In this document: piece after piece, positions 1-9,048 of the stretch
How the letters are laid out: every line of letters begins with the position of its first letter
Position numbering within the stretch: position 1 is the stretch's first letter
Source: Cyanobium sp. NIES-981
Lineage (GTDB): Bacteria; Cyanobacteriota; Cyanobacteriia; PCC-6307; Cyanobiaceae
Assembly: GCA_945896675.1 (NCBI GenBank)
Contig: CAMDEM010000001.1
Span: forward strand, 103,836 to 167,835
Direction: 5' to 3'
Length of the DNA: 64,000 nt
Made by a program: the position numbers and the translations under genes
The notes under the pieces: model-generated
What the model was told of the DNA's origin: nothing
The model's database searches: none
What the model saw: only the letters and a program-made list of their open reading frames with translations

Positions 1-99
1 CACATCCAGCCAAAAACCGAGATCCTCGTGATGCCAAAGCATCTGGCAATAGCGCTGCCATTGGTTTGCCGGTCTTGAGGCATCGAAATCGGCAACCAT
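1..99 (-). CDS. 5' end of an unidentified gene, cut by the window edge
   Basis: An open frame begins with ATG at 99 on the minus strand and runs off the left edge after 33 codons. The peptide is rich in Trp, Tyr and acidic residues (it includes WQRYCQMLW and EDLGFWLD), with the composition of a folded soluble protein rather than a chance frame. I do not recognise the family with certainty. It is divergent from the gene starting at 247; the 147 bases between them hold an AT-rich patch around 207-225. Confidence 0.6.
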   Translation of the reverse strand, partial: MVADFDASRPANQWQRYCQMLWHHEDLGFWLDV

Positions 100-246
100 G
101 GCGAAAACGCAGGCTCAAGCTGGGTTTTCACAGGTTAGTTCCACTGAATCATCTGCGCCAGCCAGGGGGCCGGACGCTAGACCGTTCACCCAGGACGGAA
201 AGTTGCGGAATAATTATTTATGATCCTTAACAGGTAATCGAATCCG

Positions 247-1041
247 TTGTCCCAGCTTTATCGCCACCTTGCTGTAGCGAGCTTGTTGCTGGGATTGGCC
301 GTGATGCCGCTCAGCCAGCGGCGAGCGGACCCCCTGCTCCTCTTGGATCCGGGCTTAAGCAGCAGCATCAACCCCCCTCCGGGAGATGGGGAAGGCGCTG
401 ACCCGGTTCAATTTTCCGCCAAGGAGCTCAAGCAGCTTCGGCTCCGCTTTGGGGTGCACGGTTCCCAGCCCCGGCTGGCCCAGCTGTTCACCGAGGGCAT
501 CGACCAACTCCAGCCGTTGCGGAGCTATACCCTCGGCCGCATCCAGGACTTGCAGCCCCTGATTCTCAAGGAATCGCTCAAGCGGAATGTGAATCCGATG
601 CTTGTGGCCGCTGTTTTATTTGATGAAATGCGCCATGCCAAGCCCGGTGAGGATTTACCCATCGCGGCCCATTCAGGCCTGTTTCAAACCCACGGCCCGG
701 CCCAGCTAGGCCTTGGCGAAATGGTTCACCAGGGGCTTTTAAAGCCAAATGCCAGTGAAACTGACATATCCAAAGCGCGTGATCGCTTGTTGGATCCGGA
801 TCAAAATGTGATCCTCCTTATCGGTAAGTTTGCCCGGTTGGCCAAGGAATTGGACTTCCCCCAGAACCACACCCTGCAGGCGAGTACTAACCCCCACGAG
901 GCCAAGCAACTCGCCACCCTTGCCTACCTCCACAATGGCAAGTTGGATTACCCGCGGCGCATTCTTCGGGCCATGCAGGACACGGAATTGCATGCCGTGA
1001 TGTATGGCGTCCGCCGGCCCAACAGATCACCTTTGATTTAG
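247..1041 (+). CDS. secreted lysozyme-fold-like protein (DUF1402-like)
   Basis: 264 residues from a TTG start. The first 27 residues form a signal peptide (hydrophobic core ASLLLGLAVM), so the protein is probably exported to the periplasm or lumen. The middle section (residues 110-165) reads like the catalytic helix region of goose-type lysozyme and lytic transglycosylase folds: a PMLVAAVLFDEMR helix followed by GPAQLGLGEM. This resembles the DUF1402 family, whose activity is not established. The start is uncertain: an ATG at codon 20 lies inside the hydrophobic core, which favours the upstream TTG. The next two genes on the other strand also concern cell wall or protein hydrolysis. Confidence 0.7.
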   Translation: MSQLYRHLAVASLLLGLAVMPLSQRRADPLLLLDPGLSSSINPPPGDGEGADPVQFSAKELKQLRLRFGVHGSQPRLAQLFTEGIDQLQPLRSYTLGRIQDLQPLILKESLKRNVNPMLVAAVLFDEMRHAKPGEDLPIAAHSGLFQTHGPAQLGLGEMVHQGLLKPNASETDISKARDRLLDPDQNVILLIGKFARLAKELDFPQNHTLQASTNPHEAKQLATLAYLHNGKLDYPRRILRAMQDTELHAVMYGVRRPNRSPLI

Positions 1042-1077
1042 GTTTTTTTAACTTAGAGATTGCTATGGCAATAGTCT

Positions 1078-1956
1078 TTAGCAAAGCAGACCAAGATTTT
1101 GTAGCCGTTCCTGCAGGGCCTGCCAGTTAAAGCTGCGTGGATCGGACCGCTCCCCCCCGAGATCGACAGCTTGATGGGTTGTGATGTTTTCTGGTTCGAT
1201 TGGGTAGCGCCCCATCCAATCGGCCAGCAGGGCGGCAAGGGAGTCGTACTGGGCAGAGCTGTAGCCGCTATGGCCAGGGTTGTTATTCTCGCCATCGAGG
1301 GGTGTTTCCAAGCTCACATGCAAAGCGAAATTATTGATCGAGCCACCCACTTTTGGATTGGTGACCACCCATTGACCGTTGAAGGCTGAGTTGCCGGCTC
1401 CAAACGCTCGCTTGGACGGATCCAGCAACTGAATCACCTGGCCATCTTCACCAATGAGGGCGTGATAACTGACCTGGTCTTCATCATTGGGGTGCGGTGT
1501 TCTGAAGGTGTGGATCGCTGATCTCAGCCCATAGACCGTTTCGTGCAACACGACCAGCCTGGGCGTGGGGTCGACGGCCTGGCCAAAGGCATCGCGGCGA
1601 AAACGTTCTCCGAAGTTGGTGGGATCCACCCGCACCCTCTTTGGCGCGGTTCGCAAGGCCGCTAGCAGGGCTTGCAAGTGCTGACGCTGGGCTAAATCCT
1701 GAATGCTGCAGCTGGGTTGCAGGGGGGAAACCCAGGCAGGTCTGGCAGGCGGTAGGCGCCCACCGTTATCCCGTGGGGTTTCGGCTGTCGTTGGGCTTGG
1801 GCCGGTGGGGCTCAAGGCTCCGCCCCGCCCGATCCAGCCCAATCCGCCCATGACCAAAACTGCTCCAATCAGTAGAGAGCCGGTGATCACAAGGGCACCG
1901 GCTCTACCCGTATGGATCCGTGGGGGGTGGGGGGGCTGGTGCTCTGGTTGGTTCAT
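1078..1956 (-). CDS. membrane-anchored N-acetylmuramoyl-L-alanine amidase (Amidase_2/PGRP type)
   Basis: 292 residues. An N-terminal Pro-rich stretch is followed by one membrane segment (about residues 20-45), then an Amidase_2 domain predicted to cut the lactyl-Ala bond of peptidoglycan. Candidate zinc ligands are the His in LVVLHET, the His in NITTHQAVD and the Asp in RSDPRSFNW; YHALIGEDGQVIQLLDP is the usual core. The ATG at 1956 overlaps the TGA of the upstream M61 peptidase gene by 4 bases, which suggests translational coupling and decides the start. An in-frame ATG seven codons further upstream exists but would lie inside the peptidase gene. Confidence 0.88.
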   Translation of the reverse strand: MNQPEHQPPHPPRIHTGRAGALVITGSLLIGAVLVMGGLGWIGRGGALSPTGPSPTTAETPRDNGGRLPPARPAWVSPLQPSCSIQDLAQRQHLQALLAALRTAPKRVRVDPTNFGERFRRDAFGQAVDPTPRLVVLHETVYGLRSAIHTFRTPHPNDEDQVSYHALIGEDGQVIQLLDPSKRAFGAGNSAFNGQWVVTNPKVGGSINNFALHVSLETPLDGENNNPGHSGYSSAQYDSLAALLADWMGRYPIEPENITTHQAVDLGGERSDPRSFNWQALQERLQNLGLLC

Positions 1957-3692
1957 GCCGGTTGCAGGCTTAGCCAACGGTTGCGCTGGGCCGTTGTCTG
2001 CTCGGTTTGGCCGGCAACCAGGCCCAGGGTCCAGGCCTTAATCGATGGACTAGCAGGGGTAATTGTCAGGCTGCGGATCAGACTGTCCCGGGCGATCAGG
2101 AGCTGGCGCTGTTGGCCAGCACGCTTCAGATTGAGTAAGGAAGCAAGATCCTCCGGGTTAAGCAGGCGCTCAGCATCGAGGGCCACGAGTTCATCCCCCA
2201 CCATCAATCCCGCCTCTGATGCCGGGCCATGGCGGTTAACTCTTTGCACCCACAACTGACCGCCTTTCAACTCCACGCAGGCGCCAAGATCGAGATGGGT
2301 TTCCGTCTCTGGGGTGAGTTCGAGGCCAACATCGGCAAGCAACTCATGCAAAGGAGGGTCTTGCTGGCTGCGTAACCATTGGGGCAAGAGGCTTGAAAGG
2401 GGGGCATGGAACTCCGCAAACGCTTCTACCAGATCCGCTTCGTGGTAACCCCTGCCCCATCGTCCATGGCTTTGCCAGAGGTTGTGCAAAACCTGGGTGA
2501 GGGATGCTCCATGGCGGCGCAGGATTAAGTCGAGCACAAGGGCTACGACGGCCCCTTTGAGGTAATAGCTGATTTGGCTGTTAGACGAATAGGCATCGCT
2601 CTTGTAGAGCTTCACCCAGCCCTCCTGGCTGCTGTCCAGCAGACTTTGCACTGCTCGACCAGGACTCAGTAGGTAGCGGCTTAGGTCGGCGCCCAGATCC
2701 TCTAGCACCGATTCGGCGGTTGTTACCCCAGCGGCATAGGGGAACAGCTGGTCCACGTAGCTCGTGATCCCCTCGGCAAACCAAAGGGTTGGAATCACCA
2801 CGGGATCGCCATAGCGATAGGGGGTGAGTTCCGCGGGCCTTAGACGCCGCACATTCCACTGGTGCAGGTATTCATGGGCCACCAATTGCAGCAGCTTGCG
2901 CCGACCATCGGCCTTGGCAAGGGCCTTGCGGCCGTAGTGCAACACGGTGCTGGAGTCGTGCTCCAAACCGCCATAGCCGTTTTCGCTGAGGTGCAGCACA
3001 AACAGGTAGTGATCCGCCGCTGGCCGGTTCACGCCCATCAGTGCGCAGCACGCCTGGCAGACCCGTTCCACGTCGGCTAGCCAATGGGGATCAGCAGCGA
3101 TGAAGTCGTCACCAGCCAGGGTTTGGCCCCAGGTCACCCAGCGGTGGGGCACTCCTGCAACGGAGAAGCCATGGGCGCCGTGGGGCCCGGCCTCGATGGG
3201 GGTGTCGATCAGCTGGTCAAAATCAGCCGCTATCCAGCCATCGGCCTCCCCCGAGCAATTGCCCGTTTCCTGCAGGGGGACAAAGGGTTTCCAGCCTGCT
3301 GGCAACTGAAGTTGAAGCCCGTGGGGATTCCACCGTTCCCCCTCGATCTCTACGGCAACGGCCGCTAAGGCTAAAAAGCCATGGTCAGCCGTGAGATGGC
3401 AGGTCCTCACACTGAGTTCGGTGGCGACCAGCTGGTAATGAATCTCCAGGGGCTCAAGGTTTGGAAGCCCAACCTCCCAGCTCGACGGACTGATCCGGCG
3501 GAGCTCCAGGGGGGTCCCCTGCTGGCTCACCCGCAGGCCTTCCAGCTGGCGCACATAGTCGCGAATGAGATAGGAGCCTGGGGTCCAGGCCGGCAGCGAC
3601 AACCGCAGGGTGGTTTGAGTGGGGGTATGGCTGACGCACACACCCACAAGATGCTGGTTGGCGGCCCTGAGATCGAGCTGAAGGAGTGGCAC
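1953..3692 (-). CDS. M61-family (glycyl aminopeptidase-like) metallopeptidase with PDZ domain
   Basis: 579 residues, close to the usual length of the family. The N-terminal beta domain includes WTPGSYLIRDYVRQ, typical of M61. The catalytic domain carries the zinc motif HEYLHQWN at roughly residue 270, with a downstream glutamate in WFAEGITSYV. A C-terminal PDZ-like domain (about residues 470-550, with GPASEAGLMVGDELVALD) probably binds substrate tails. No signal peptide is evident, so it is probably cytoplasmic. Its stop overlaps the start of the amidase gene. The physiological substrate of cyanobacterial M61 enzymes is not known to me. Confidence 0.92.
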   Translation of the reverse strand: MPLLQLDLRAANQHLVGVCVSHTPTQTTLRLSLPAWTPGSYLIRDYVRQLEGLRVSQQGTPLELRRISPSSWEVGLPNLEPLEIHYQLVATELSVRTCHLTADHGFLALAAVAVEIEGERWNPHGLQLQLPAGWKPFVPLQETGNCSGEADGWIAADFDQLIDTPIEAGPHGAHGFSVAGVPHRWVTWGQTLAGDDFIAADPHWLADVERVCQACCALMGVNRPAADHYLFVLHLSENGYGGLEHDSSTVLHYGRKALAKADGRRKLLQLVAHEYLHQWNVRRLRPAELTPYRYGDPVVIPTLWFAEGITSYVDQLFPYAAGVTTAESVLEDLGADLSRYLLSPGRAVQSLLDSSQEGWVKLYKSDAYSSNSQISYYLKGAVVALVLDLILRRHGASLTQVLHNLWQSHGRWGRGYHEADLVEAFAEFHAPLSSLLPQWLRSQQDPPLHELLADVGLELTPETETHLDLGACVELKGGQLWVQRVNRHGPASEAGLMVGDELVALDAERLLNPEDLASLLNLKRAGQQRQLLIARDSLIRSLTITPASPSIKAWTLGLVAGQTEQTTAQRNRWLSLQPA

Positions 3693-3705
3693 CGGGAATC
3701 GGGGT

Positions 3706-4059
3706 TTAGGCGCTAACGCTCACGTGGCAGTCCAAAAACCCCTGGGCAGGCTCGGCCAGGGCGCTCAGGGCCCTGTGGGTGGCGTAGCGGCGGGTGATGT
3801 CCCCAAGCAGGCTGGCAACTGATTTGCTGCGGCTCAGCCTTTGCAAATCCCCCACCAGGGCCAGGGAGCCATCCTGTTGGCGGCACCAGCCCAGCCTCGC
3901 CTCGCCGCCTAGATCGATCTGCAGCACAACGCTTTGGCAGTCGTCGGCGAATCCCTTCAAGACACCTCCCCACACGGGTCGATGGCCCAGGGCTTCCAGG
4001 CAATGGGCCAGGGCTTCGGCATCGCGAAGCACGGTTGGCAGGATGGTGAGATGGGACAT
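3706..4059 (-). CDS. ycf35: Ycf35 / DUF1257 family protein
   Basis: 117 residues starting MSHLTILPT. The family is small, conserved in cyanobacteria and algal plastids, and begins MSH-[FL]-T with DREALxxALxxLG-like spacing, seen here as LRDAEALAHCLEALGH. The function is unknown. It sits 13 bases upstream of the M61 gene on the same strand and is divergent from purN, whose start is only 6 bases away, so the two promoters must overlap the coding ends. A same-length alternative frame here is an out-of-frame shadow. Confidence 0.85.
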   Translation of the reverse strand: MSHLTILPTVLRDAEALAHCLEALGHRPVWGGVLKGFADDCQSVVLQIDLGGEARLGWCRQQDGSLALVGDLQRLSRSKSVASLLGDITRRYATHRALSALAEPAQGFLDCHVSVSA

Positions 4060-4065
4060 GGCGCA

Positions 4066-4716
4066 ATGCCCGCTTTGGCAGACCCTAGCGATCGTGGGGG
4101 CGGCGTCCAGTGGCCGTTGCCACAGGACTGGCCATCAACCAGGCAGCCCTTGCGGCTCGGCGTGATGGCCTCCGGGGAAGGCAGCAACTTCGAGGCCCTG
4201 GCCGAGAGCTGCCGCCGGGGCTGGGCAGAGATCGTTTTGCTTGTCGTGAACAACGACCAATGCGGCGCCCATCGGCGCGCTGAACGGCTTGGAATTCCCT
4301 GCACCTTGATCGACCATCGCCACTATCCAAGGCGGGAGGATTTGGACCGGGCCCTGATCCAGGCCTTTCAGCAGCAGCAGGTGGATCTGGTGGCCATGGC
4401 CGGGTGGATGCGGATCGTCACACCGTTGCTCATCCAGGCCTATCCAGCACGGCTGATCAACATCCACCCCTCCCTGTTGCCCAGCTTTCCTGGGATCGAT
4501 GGTGTCGGCCAAGCGCTGGCAGCGGGGGTGACCCTCAGCGGCTGCACCGCCCACCTGGTGAGTGAGGAGGTTGATGCGGGAGAAATCCTCGTTCAGGCGG
4601 CGGTGCCCGTGCTCAAAACCGATGACCACGCCAGTTTGAGTGCCCGGATCCATCGCCAGGAACACAAGGTCCTGCCCTTGGCCGTTGCCCTTGCTGCCCA
4701 AAAGCTGGGTCTTTAG
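4066..4716 (+). CDS. purN: phosphoribosylglycinamide formyltransferase
   Basis: 216 residues from the ATG at 4066. The enzyme transfers a formyl group from 10-formyl-tetrahydrofolate to GAR in purine synthesis. Visible signatures are LGVMASGEGSNFEAL near residue 35 (nucleotide-binding loop), AGWMRIVTP, and the catalytic region NIHPSLLPSFPG followed by GCTAHLVSEEVDAGEIL. About 30 extra N-terminal residues precede the core. The reading frame stays open to 3934, but upstream starts would overlap the divergent ycf35 gene. Its stop overlaps the 3' end of argC, which converges on it. Confidence 0.93.
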   Translation: MPALADPSDRGGGVQWPLPQDWPSTRQPLRLGVMASGEGSNFEALAESCRRGWAEIVLLVVNNDQCGAHRRAERLGIPCTLIDHRHYPRREDLDRALIQAFQQQQVDLVAMAGWMRIVTPLLIQAYPARLINIHPSLLPSFPGIDGVGQALAAGVTLSGCTAHLVSEEVDAGEILVQAAVPVLKTDDHASLSARIHRQEHKVLPLAVALAAQKLGL

Positions 4717-5777
4717 GGATAGAAGGGCAAGAGGGGGAGCCCTGTGGTGGCATCAAGCCCTGCCATCAGGTTGAGGCATTGCACCCCTTGGCCCGCCTGG
4801 CCTTTGACCAGATTGTCGATGGCAGCCATCAGAATCAGCTGGCCCGTGCGGGGGTCAACCTGTACGGAAAGCAGGGCCCGGTTGGTTTGGCGCACCCACT
4901 TGGTGGAGGGATAGGTGCCCACCGGCAGCACATCCACGCAGGGGGCATGGCGGTAGGCCGCTTCCAGCAGGGTGCGGCAATCGTCCGAACGCAGACCGGG
5001 GTCGCGCAGCCTGCAGTACACCGTGGCCAGGAGCCCGCGCACCATCGGCATCAGGTGGGGGGTGAACTGGAGCTGGATCGGTTGGCCGGCCGCCTGGCTT
5101 GCGGCCTGCTCAATCTCACTGGTGTGGCGATGGCCCACCACGCCATAGGGGGCGACGGCCTCCGAGGCCTCGGCCAAAAGTAGGTTTTCCTTGGCAGCCC
5201 TACCCCCACCCGAGGTGCCTGTTTTGGCGTCGATCACGATGCCACTGGTATCGATTAATCCCTGCTTCAAAAAGGGCAGCAGGCCCAGCAGCGAAGCCGT
5301 GGGGAAGCAGCCTGGGGCGGCCACCAGACGGGCCTCCCGGATCCGATCGGCCTCCCACTCCGGCAAGCCATAGACGGCGCTCTGGCAGAGGTGGCTGTCG
5401 CTGCGAACTACCTCCTGGGCTTCCTGGGCATACACCTGCTTCCACTCGTCGAGGGAGCGGTAGCGGTAGTCGGCGGAAAGATCCACCACCCGCACCCCCC
5501 GTTCGAGCAGGGCCGGCACCAGTTGGGCCGCTAGCCCATTGGGCAGGCTGAGCACGGCGAAATCGGCCTGCTCGGCGATGGCTACCGGATCGGGACTCTG
5601 GACAACGGGGTCGCCTGCCAGGGGCAGGAAGGGAACCAGGGAACTCCAGCGCTTGCCGCTGCTGCGCTCGCCCCCTAAAAAGGTGACCTCCAGGCCCGGG
5701 TGCTGGTGGAGCAGGCGCAAGGTCTGTAGACCGCCGTAGCCGCTAGCGCCTATGACCGCAACGCGCTTGCTTGTCAT
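4713..5777 (-). CDS. argC: N-acetyl-gamma-glutamyl-phosphate reductase
   Basis: 354 residues. It catalyses the NADPH-dependent reduction of N-acetylglutamyl phosphate in arginine synthesis. The N-terminal Rossmann motif VAVIGASGYGGLQTLRLL binds NADP, and the catalytic cysteine is in VAAPGCFPTAS (about residue 155), with GTSGGGRAAKENLL downstream. Length and layout are normal. The gene is divergent from ribBA across about 40 bases and overlaps the end of purN by 4 bases. Confidence 0.96.
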   Translation of the reverse strand: MTSKRVAVIGASGYGGLQTLRLLHQHPGLEVTFLGGERSSGKRWSSLVPFLPLAGDPVVQSPDPVAIAEQADFAVLSLPNGLAAQLVPALLERGVRVVDLSADYRYRSLDEWKQVYAQEAQEVVRSDSHLCQSAVYGLPEWEADRIREARLVAAPGCFPTASLLGLLPFLKQGLIDTSGIVIDAKTGTSGGGRAAKENLLLAEASEAVAPYGVVGHRHTSEIEQAASQAAGQPIQLQFTPHLMPMVRGLLATVYCRLRDPGLRSDDCRTLLEAAYRHAPCVDVLPVGTYPSTKWVRQTNRALLSVQVDPRTGQLILMAAIDNLVKGQAGQGVQCLNLMAGLDATTGLPLLPFYP

Positions 5778-5818
5778 CGCAGTGACCCTTGGGCCGAACG
5801 TACCGGGCTTTATAAAGG

Positions 5819-7519
5819 ATGATTGCGCTAGGGGCCATGGGCCCGGTGGGCTTTCCTTTGACCCTTCTGAGCGACCAACCGCCTAGCCAGCAGGGCATAG
5901 CCATTGCCTTTGACCCGATTGCGGACGCCCTGGCCGCTATCCGTAACGGTGATTCGATTGTCGTTGTCGACGACGAAAACCGGGAGAACGAGGGGGATCT
6001 GATCTGTGCGGCCCAGTTCGCCACCCCTGAACAGATCAACTTCATGGCCACCGAGGCCCGGGGGCTGATTTGCCTCGCCATGGAGGGCGAGCGCCTCGAC
6101 GTGCTGGATCTGCCCTTGATGGTGGATCGCAACACCGACAGCAACCAGACCGCCTTCACCGTGAGTGTGGACGCAGGCCCTGAAAATGGTGTGAGCACTG
6201 GAATTTCTGCCGAGGATCGGGCCCGCACGATCCAGGTGGCGATCCATCCGACCACCCGGCCCGCCGACCTCCGCCGCCCCGGTCACATCTTTCCGCTCCG
6301 GGCCAAGCAAGGGGGGGTGCTCAAGCGGGCTGGCCACACCGAGGCCGCCGTCGATTTAGCCCGACTGGCTGGCTTGTATCCAGCTGGCGTGATCTGTGAG
6401 ATCCAGAACGCCGATGGCTCCATGGCCCGGTTGCCCCAATTGGTGGATTACGCCCAGCGCCACAAGCTCAAGCTGATCAACATCGCCGATCTGATCGGCT
6501 ACAGGCTTGCTACCGAGCGCTTTGTGCGCCGCCAGGCCGAGGCCGCCATGCCCAGTGCCTTCGGCACGTTCCGGGCCATTGGCTACCGCAATGAGCTCGA
6601 TGGCAGCGAGCACATGGCGATCGTTAAAGGCCATCCCGAAACAGCGACAGATCCGGTTTTGGTTCGGGTGCACTCCGAGTGCCTAACGGGCGATGCCTTC
6701 GGTTCGCTGCGTTGTGATTGCCGGCCCCAACTGGAGGCGGCCCTGCGCATGGTGGAGGCGGCCGGAGAGGGGGTGGTGGTGTATCTACGCCAGGAAGGCC
6801 GTGGGATCGGTTTGATCAACAAGCTCAAGGCCTATTCCCTGCAAGACACGGGCCTAGACACCGTGGAAGCCAACGAAAGGTTGGGCTTTGCCGCCGACCT
6901 CCGCAACTACGGGGTCGGAGCCCAAATCCTGAGTGACCTGGGCGTACAGCGGCTGCAATTAATCACCAACAATCCCCGCAAAATTGCCGGATTGGGCGGC
7001 TATGGACTCCAGGTCGAAGGGCGGGTGCCCCTGGTGATGGATGCCGGTCAGCACAACGCCGCGTACCTCCAGACCAAGCGCACCAAACTCGGCCACATGA
7101 TGGATGGTCCCCAGGTGGTGCTTGCCTGGCACGGCGACACGGACCCCCTGGCCTGGGCCCCCCACCGTGAGCAACTCCGCCAATGGGCAGACGCCGAGCA
7201 GCTCAGCTTGGAGGTGGAAGACCATCCCCGCCTGCTGGCCCTGTTGAATCAGCCAGCCCTAGCCGTGCTCCTCGGACCGGGCCTGGATCGGGCCATCGAT
7301 CCCGCCCAAATCCAAAAGCTTCTGGCCACCATGGCCGGTTGGCATGGAACCCAGGCTGTCAGCTTGCTGCTGGCCCCCGATGGCCAACGGTCCAGCCATC
7401 CCAGCGTCGAACTCGAACCCAGCCCACGCCCATTAGCGGAACTGGGTTCTCCATCGGGCGGCGGACCAATCTCCCAAGGGCTCCAGTTGGAGCCCGGAGC
7501 GTTTTTGGTCTGGCGCTAA
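5819..7519 (+). CDS. ribBA: bifunctional 3,4-dihydroxy-2-butanone-4-phosphate synthase / GTP cyclohydrolase II
   Basis: 566 residues, both entry enzymes of riboflavin synthesis in one chain. The DHBP synthase half (about 30-230) has [15 protein letters not shown] and the [10 protein letters not shown] and HTEAAVDL motifs. The GTP cyclohydrolase II half (about 240-425) has the zinc cysteines in [16 protein letters not shown], then RQEGRGIGL and NPRKI. The final 140 or so residues after LGHMMDGP are a further segment that neither enzyme needs. An ATG 6 codons downstream is an alternative start. No FMN riboswitch is visible in the short leader. Confidence 0.95.
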   Translation: MIALGAMGPVGFPLTLLSDQPPSQQGIAIAFDPIADALAAIRNGDSIVVVDDENRENEGDLICAAQFATPEQINFMATEARGLICLAMEGERLDVLDLPLMVDRNTDSNQTAFTVSVDAGPENGVSTGISAEDRARTIQVAIHPTTRPADLRRPGHIFPLRAKQGGVLKRAGHTEAAVDLARLAGLYPAGVICEIQNADGSMARLPQLVDYAQRHKLKLINIADLIGYRLATERFVRRQAEAAMPSAFGTFRAIGYRNELDGSEHMAIVKGHPETATDPVLVRVHSECLTGDAFGSLRCDCRPQLEAALRMVEAAGEGVVVYLRQEGRGIGLINKLKAYSLQDTGLDTVEANERLGFAADLRNYGVGAQILSDLGVQRLQLITNNPRKIAGLGGYGLQVEGRVPLVMDAGQHNAAYLQTKRTKLGHMMDGPQVVLAWHGDTDPLAWAPHREQLRQWADAEQLSLEVEDHPRLLALLNQPALAVLLGPGLDRAIDPAQIQKLLATMAGWHGTQAVSLLLAPDGQRSSHPSVELEPSPRPLAELGSPSGGGPISQGLQLEPGAFLVWR

Positions 7520-7596
7520 GCCGGCTAAATCCGCCTGGGTTGTCACCGCTGGGGGATCACCGGGATGATCACCCCTGCAGGATCACTTCTGGACGA

Positions 7597-8037
7597 TCAC
7601 TTCTGAATGGTGACCTTGCTGATCTTGGTGCCCTTTTTCACAGCCAGCACCACGTCCATGTTGCCGGTGTGGCCGAAGACGGTGTGAACCCCATCCAAGT
7701 GGGGTTGGGCTTCATGGCAGAGGAAGAACTGGGAACCGCCGGTGTTCTTGCCGGCGTGGGCCATGGAGAAGGTGCCGGCCTGATGCTTGTTGGGGTTGAT
7801 TTCGCAGTTGATCTGGTAACCAGGGCCACCGGTACCAGCCATGCCCGGGGCACCTTCACGGCTGTTTGGGCAACCTCCCTGGGCCATGAAGCCTTCAATC
7901 ACGCGGTGGAAGGCCAGACCGTCGTAGAAGCCCGACTCCGCCAACTTGACGAAATTGGCGACGGTGCCAGGGGCGTCGGCATCGAAGAGTTCAATCTCGA
8001 TGGTGCCGGCTTCTGTATCCATCAGGGCTTTGGTCAC
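7597..8037 (-). CDS. cyclophilin-type peptidyl-prolyl cis-trans isomerase
   Basis: 146 residues from a GTG at 8037. The compact bacterial cyclophilin core is complete: [34 protein letters not shown] in pieces, then [25 protein letters not shown] and LDGVHTVFG. It should assist proline isomerisation in the cytoplasm. The frame stays open upstream to 8130, but that start would run into the divergent mtnP gene and adds residues unlike the family, so [11 protein letters not shown] is taken as the start. It is divergent from mtnP. Confidence 0.9.
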   Translation of the reverse strand: MTKALMDTEAGTIEIELFDADAPGTVANFVKLAESGFYDGLAFHRVIEGFMAQGGCPNSREGAPGMAGTGGPGYQINCEINPNKHQAGTFSMAHAGKNTGGSQFFLCHEAQPHLDGVHTVFGHTGNMDVVLAVKKGTKISKVTIQK

Positions 8038-8116
8038 GGCGAAAGACGCAAAAAAGAGACTGTATGGGGCCGCCGCGGTGCATGGGGCAACAATGGCGTG
8101 ATTCGCCCTGCCCCCC

Positions 8117-9037
8117 ATGGCCAGCGCCAAACCGGATTCGATCGAGCTCGATCTCCAAACCGCTCGTCTGGGCGTGATTGGCGGCAGTGGCCTCTACGCC
8201 ATGGATGGCCTCGAGGATGTCCGCAAACTCAAGATCAAGACCCCCTATGGCAAACCCTCGGATGCCCTGCGGTTAGGCCGCATCGGTGACTTGGAGGTGG
8301 TGTTTCTGGCCCGCCATGGGCGCCACCACAGCTTCACCCCCAGCGAGGTTCCCTACCAGGCCAATATTTGGGCCCTGCGCTCTTTGGGGGTGCGGTGGAT
8401 TCTGTCGGTGTCGGCCGTGGGCTCCCTGCAGGAGCATGTGCGCCCCCTGGACATGGTGGTGCCGGATCAGTTCATCGATCGAACCCATCAACGACCCCCC
8501 ACCCTCTTTGGCGATGGACTGGTGGCCCACGTGGGCTTTGCCGATCCCTTTTGCCCCGCCTTGAGCCGGCTGCTCTCGGATGTGGGCGAGAGCCTGATGC
8601 CGGAGGGCCGCAGCTTGCACCGGGGCGGCACCTACCTCTGCATGGAGGGCCCTGCCTTCTCAACCCGCGCCGAATCGGAGCTCTACCGAAGCTGGGGTTG
8701 TTCCGTGATCGGTATGACCAACCACACCGAGGCTCGCCTCGCTCGGGAAGCGGAGATCGCTTACAGCACCCTGGCCATGGCCACCGACTACGACTGCTGG
8801 CACCAGGAACACGCCAGCGTCACCGTGGAGATGGTGATCGACAACCTCCGGGCCAATGCGGCCCTGGCCCAGCAGATCGTGCGCATGACAGCCGAACGCC
8901 TCGCCGTCCATCGCATTCCCAGTGGTGCCCACCATGCCCTGCGCCATGCGCTGATGACCCCCAAGGAGGAAGTTCCTGCCAGCACCCGCCGCAGGACCAA
9001 CCTCTTTACAGCTCCCTATTGGGGGAGCTTTCGCTAG
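8117..9037 (+). CDS. mtnP: S-methyl-5'-thioadenosine phosphorylase
   Basis: 306 residues. It splits methylthioadenosine into adenine and methylthioribose 1-phosphate, recycling the by-product of polyamine synthesis. Motifs seen are [14 protein letters not shown] at residue 15, LARHGRHH (phosphate binding), [23 protein letters not shown] and [17 protein letters not shown]. Two short direct repeats of CTTTCxCTAGGG lie at its end, in the 11-base gap before the convergent murQ. Confidence 0.94.
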   Translation: MASAKPDSIELDLQTARLGVIGGSGLYAMDGLEDVRKLKIKTPYGKPSDALRLGRIGDLEVVFLARHGRHHSFTPSEVPYQANIWALRSLGVRWILSVSAVGSLQEHVRPLDMVVPDQFIDRTHQRPPTLFGDGLVAHVGFADPFCPALSRLLSDVGESLMPEGRSLHRGGTYLCMEGPAFSTRAESELYRSWGCSVIGMTNHTEARLAREAEIAYSTLAMATDYDCWHQEHASVTVEMVIDNLRANAALAQQIVRMTAERLAVHRIPSGAHHALRHALMTPKEEVPASTRRRTNLFTAPYWGSFR

Positions 9038-9048
9038 GGAGGCTTTCT

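Noticed and set aside
7183..8289. 368-codon plus-strand frame
   Set aside because: It overlaps the ribBA end, the cyclophilin gene and the mtnP start and has no recognisable domain.
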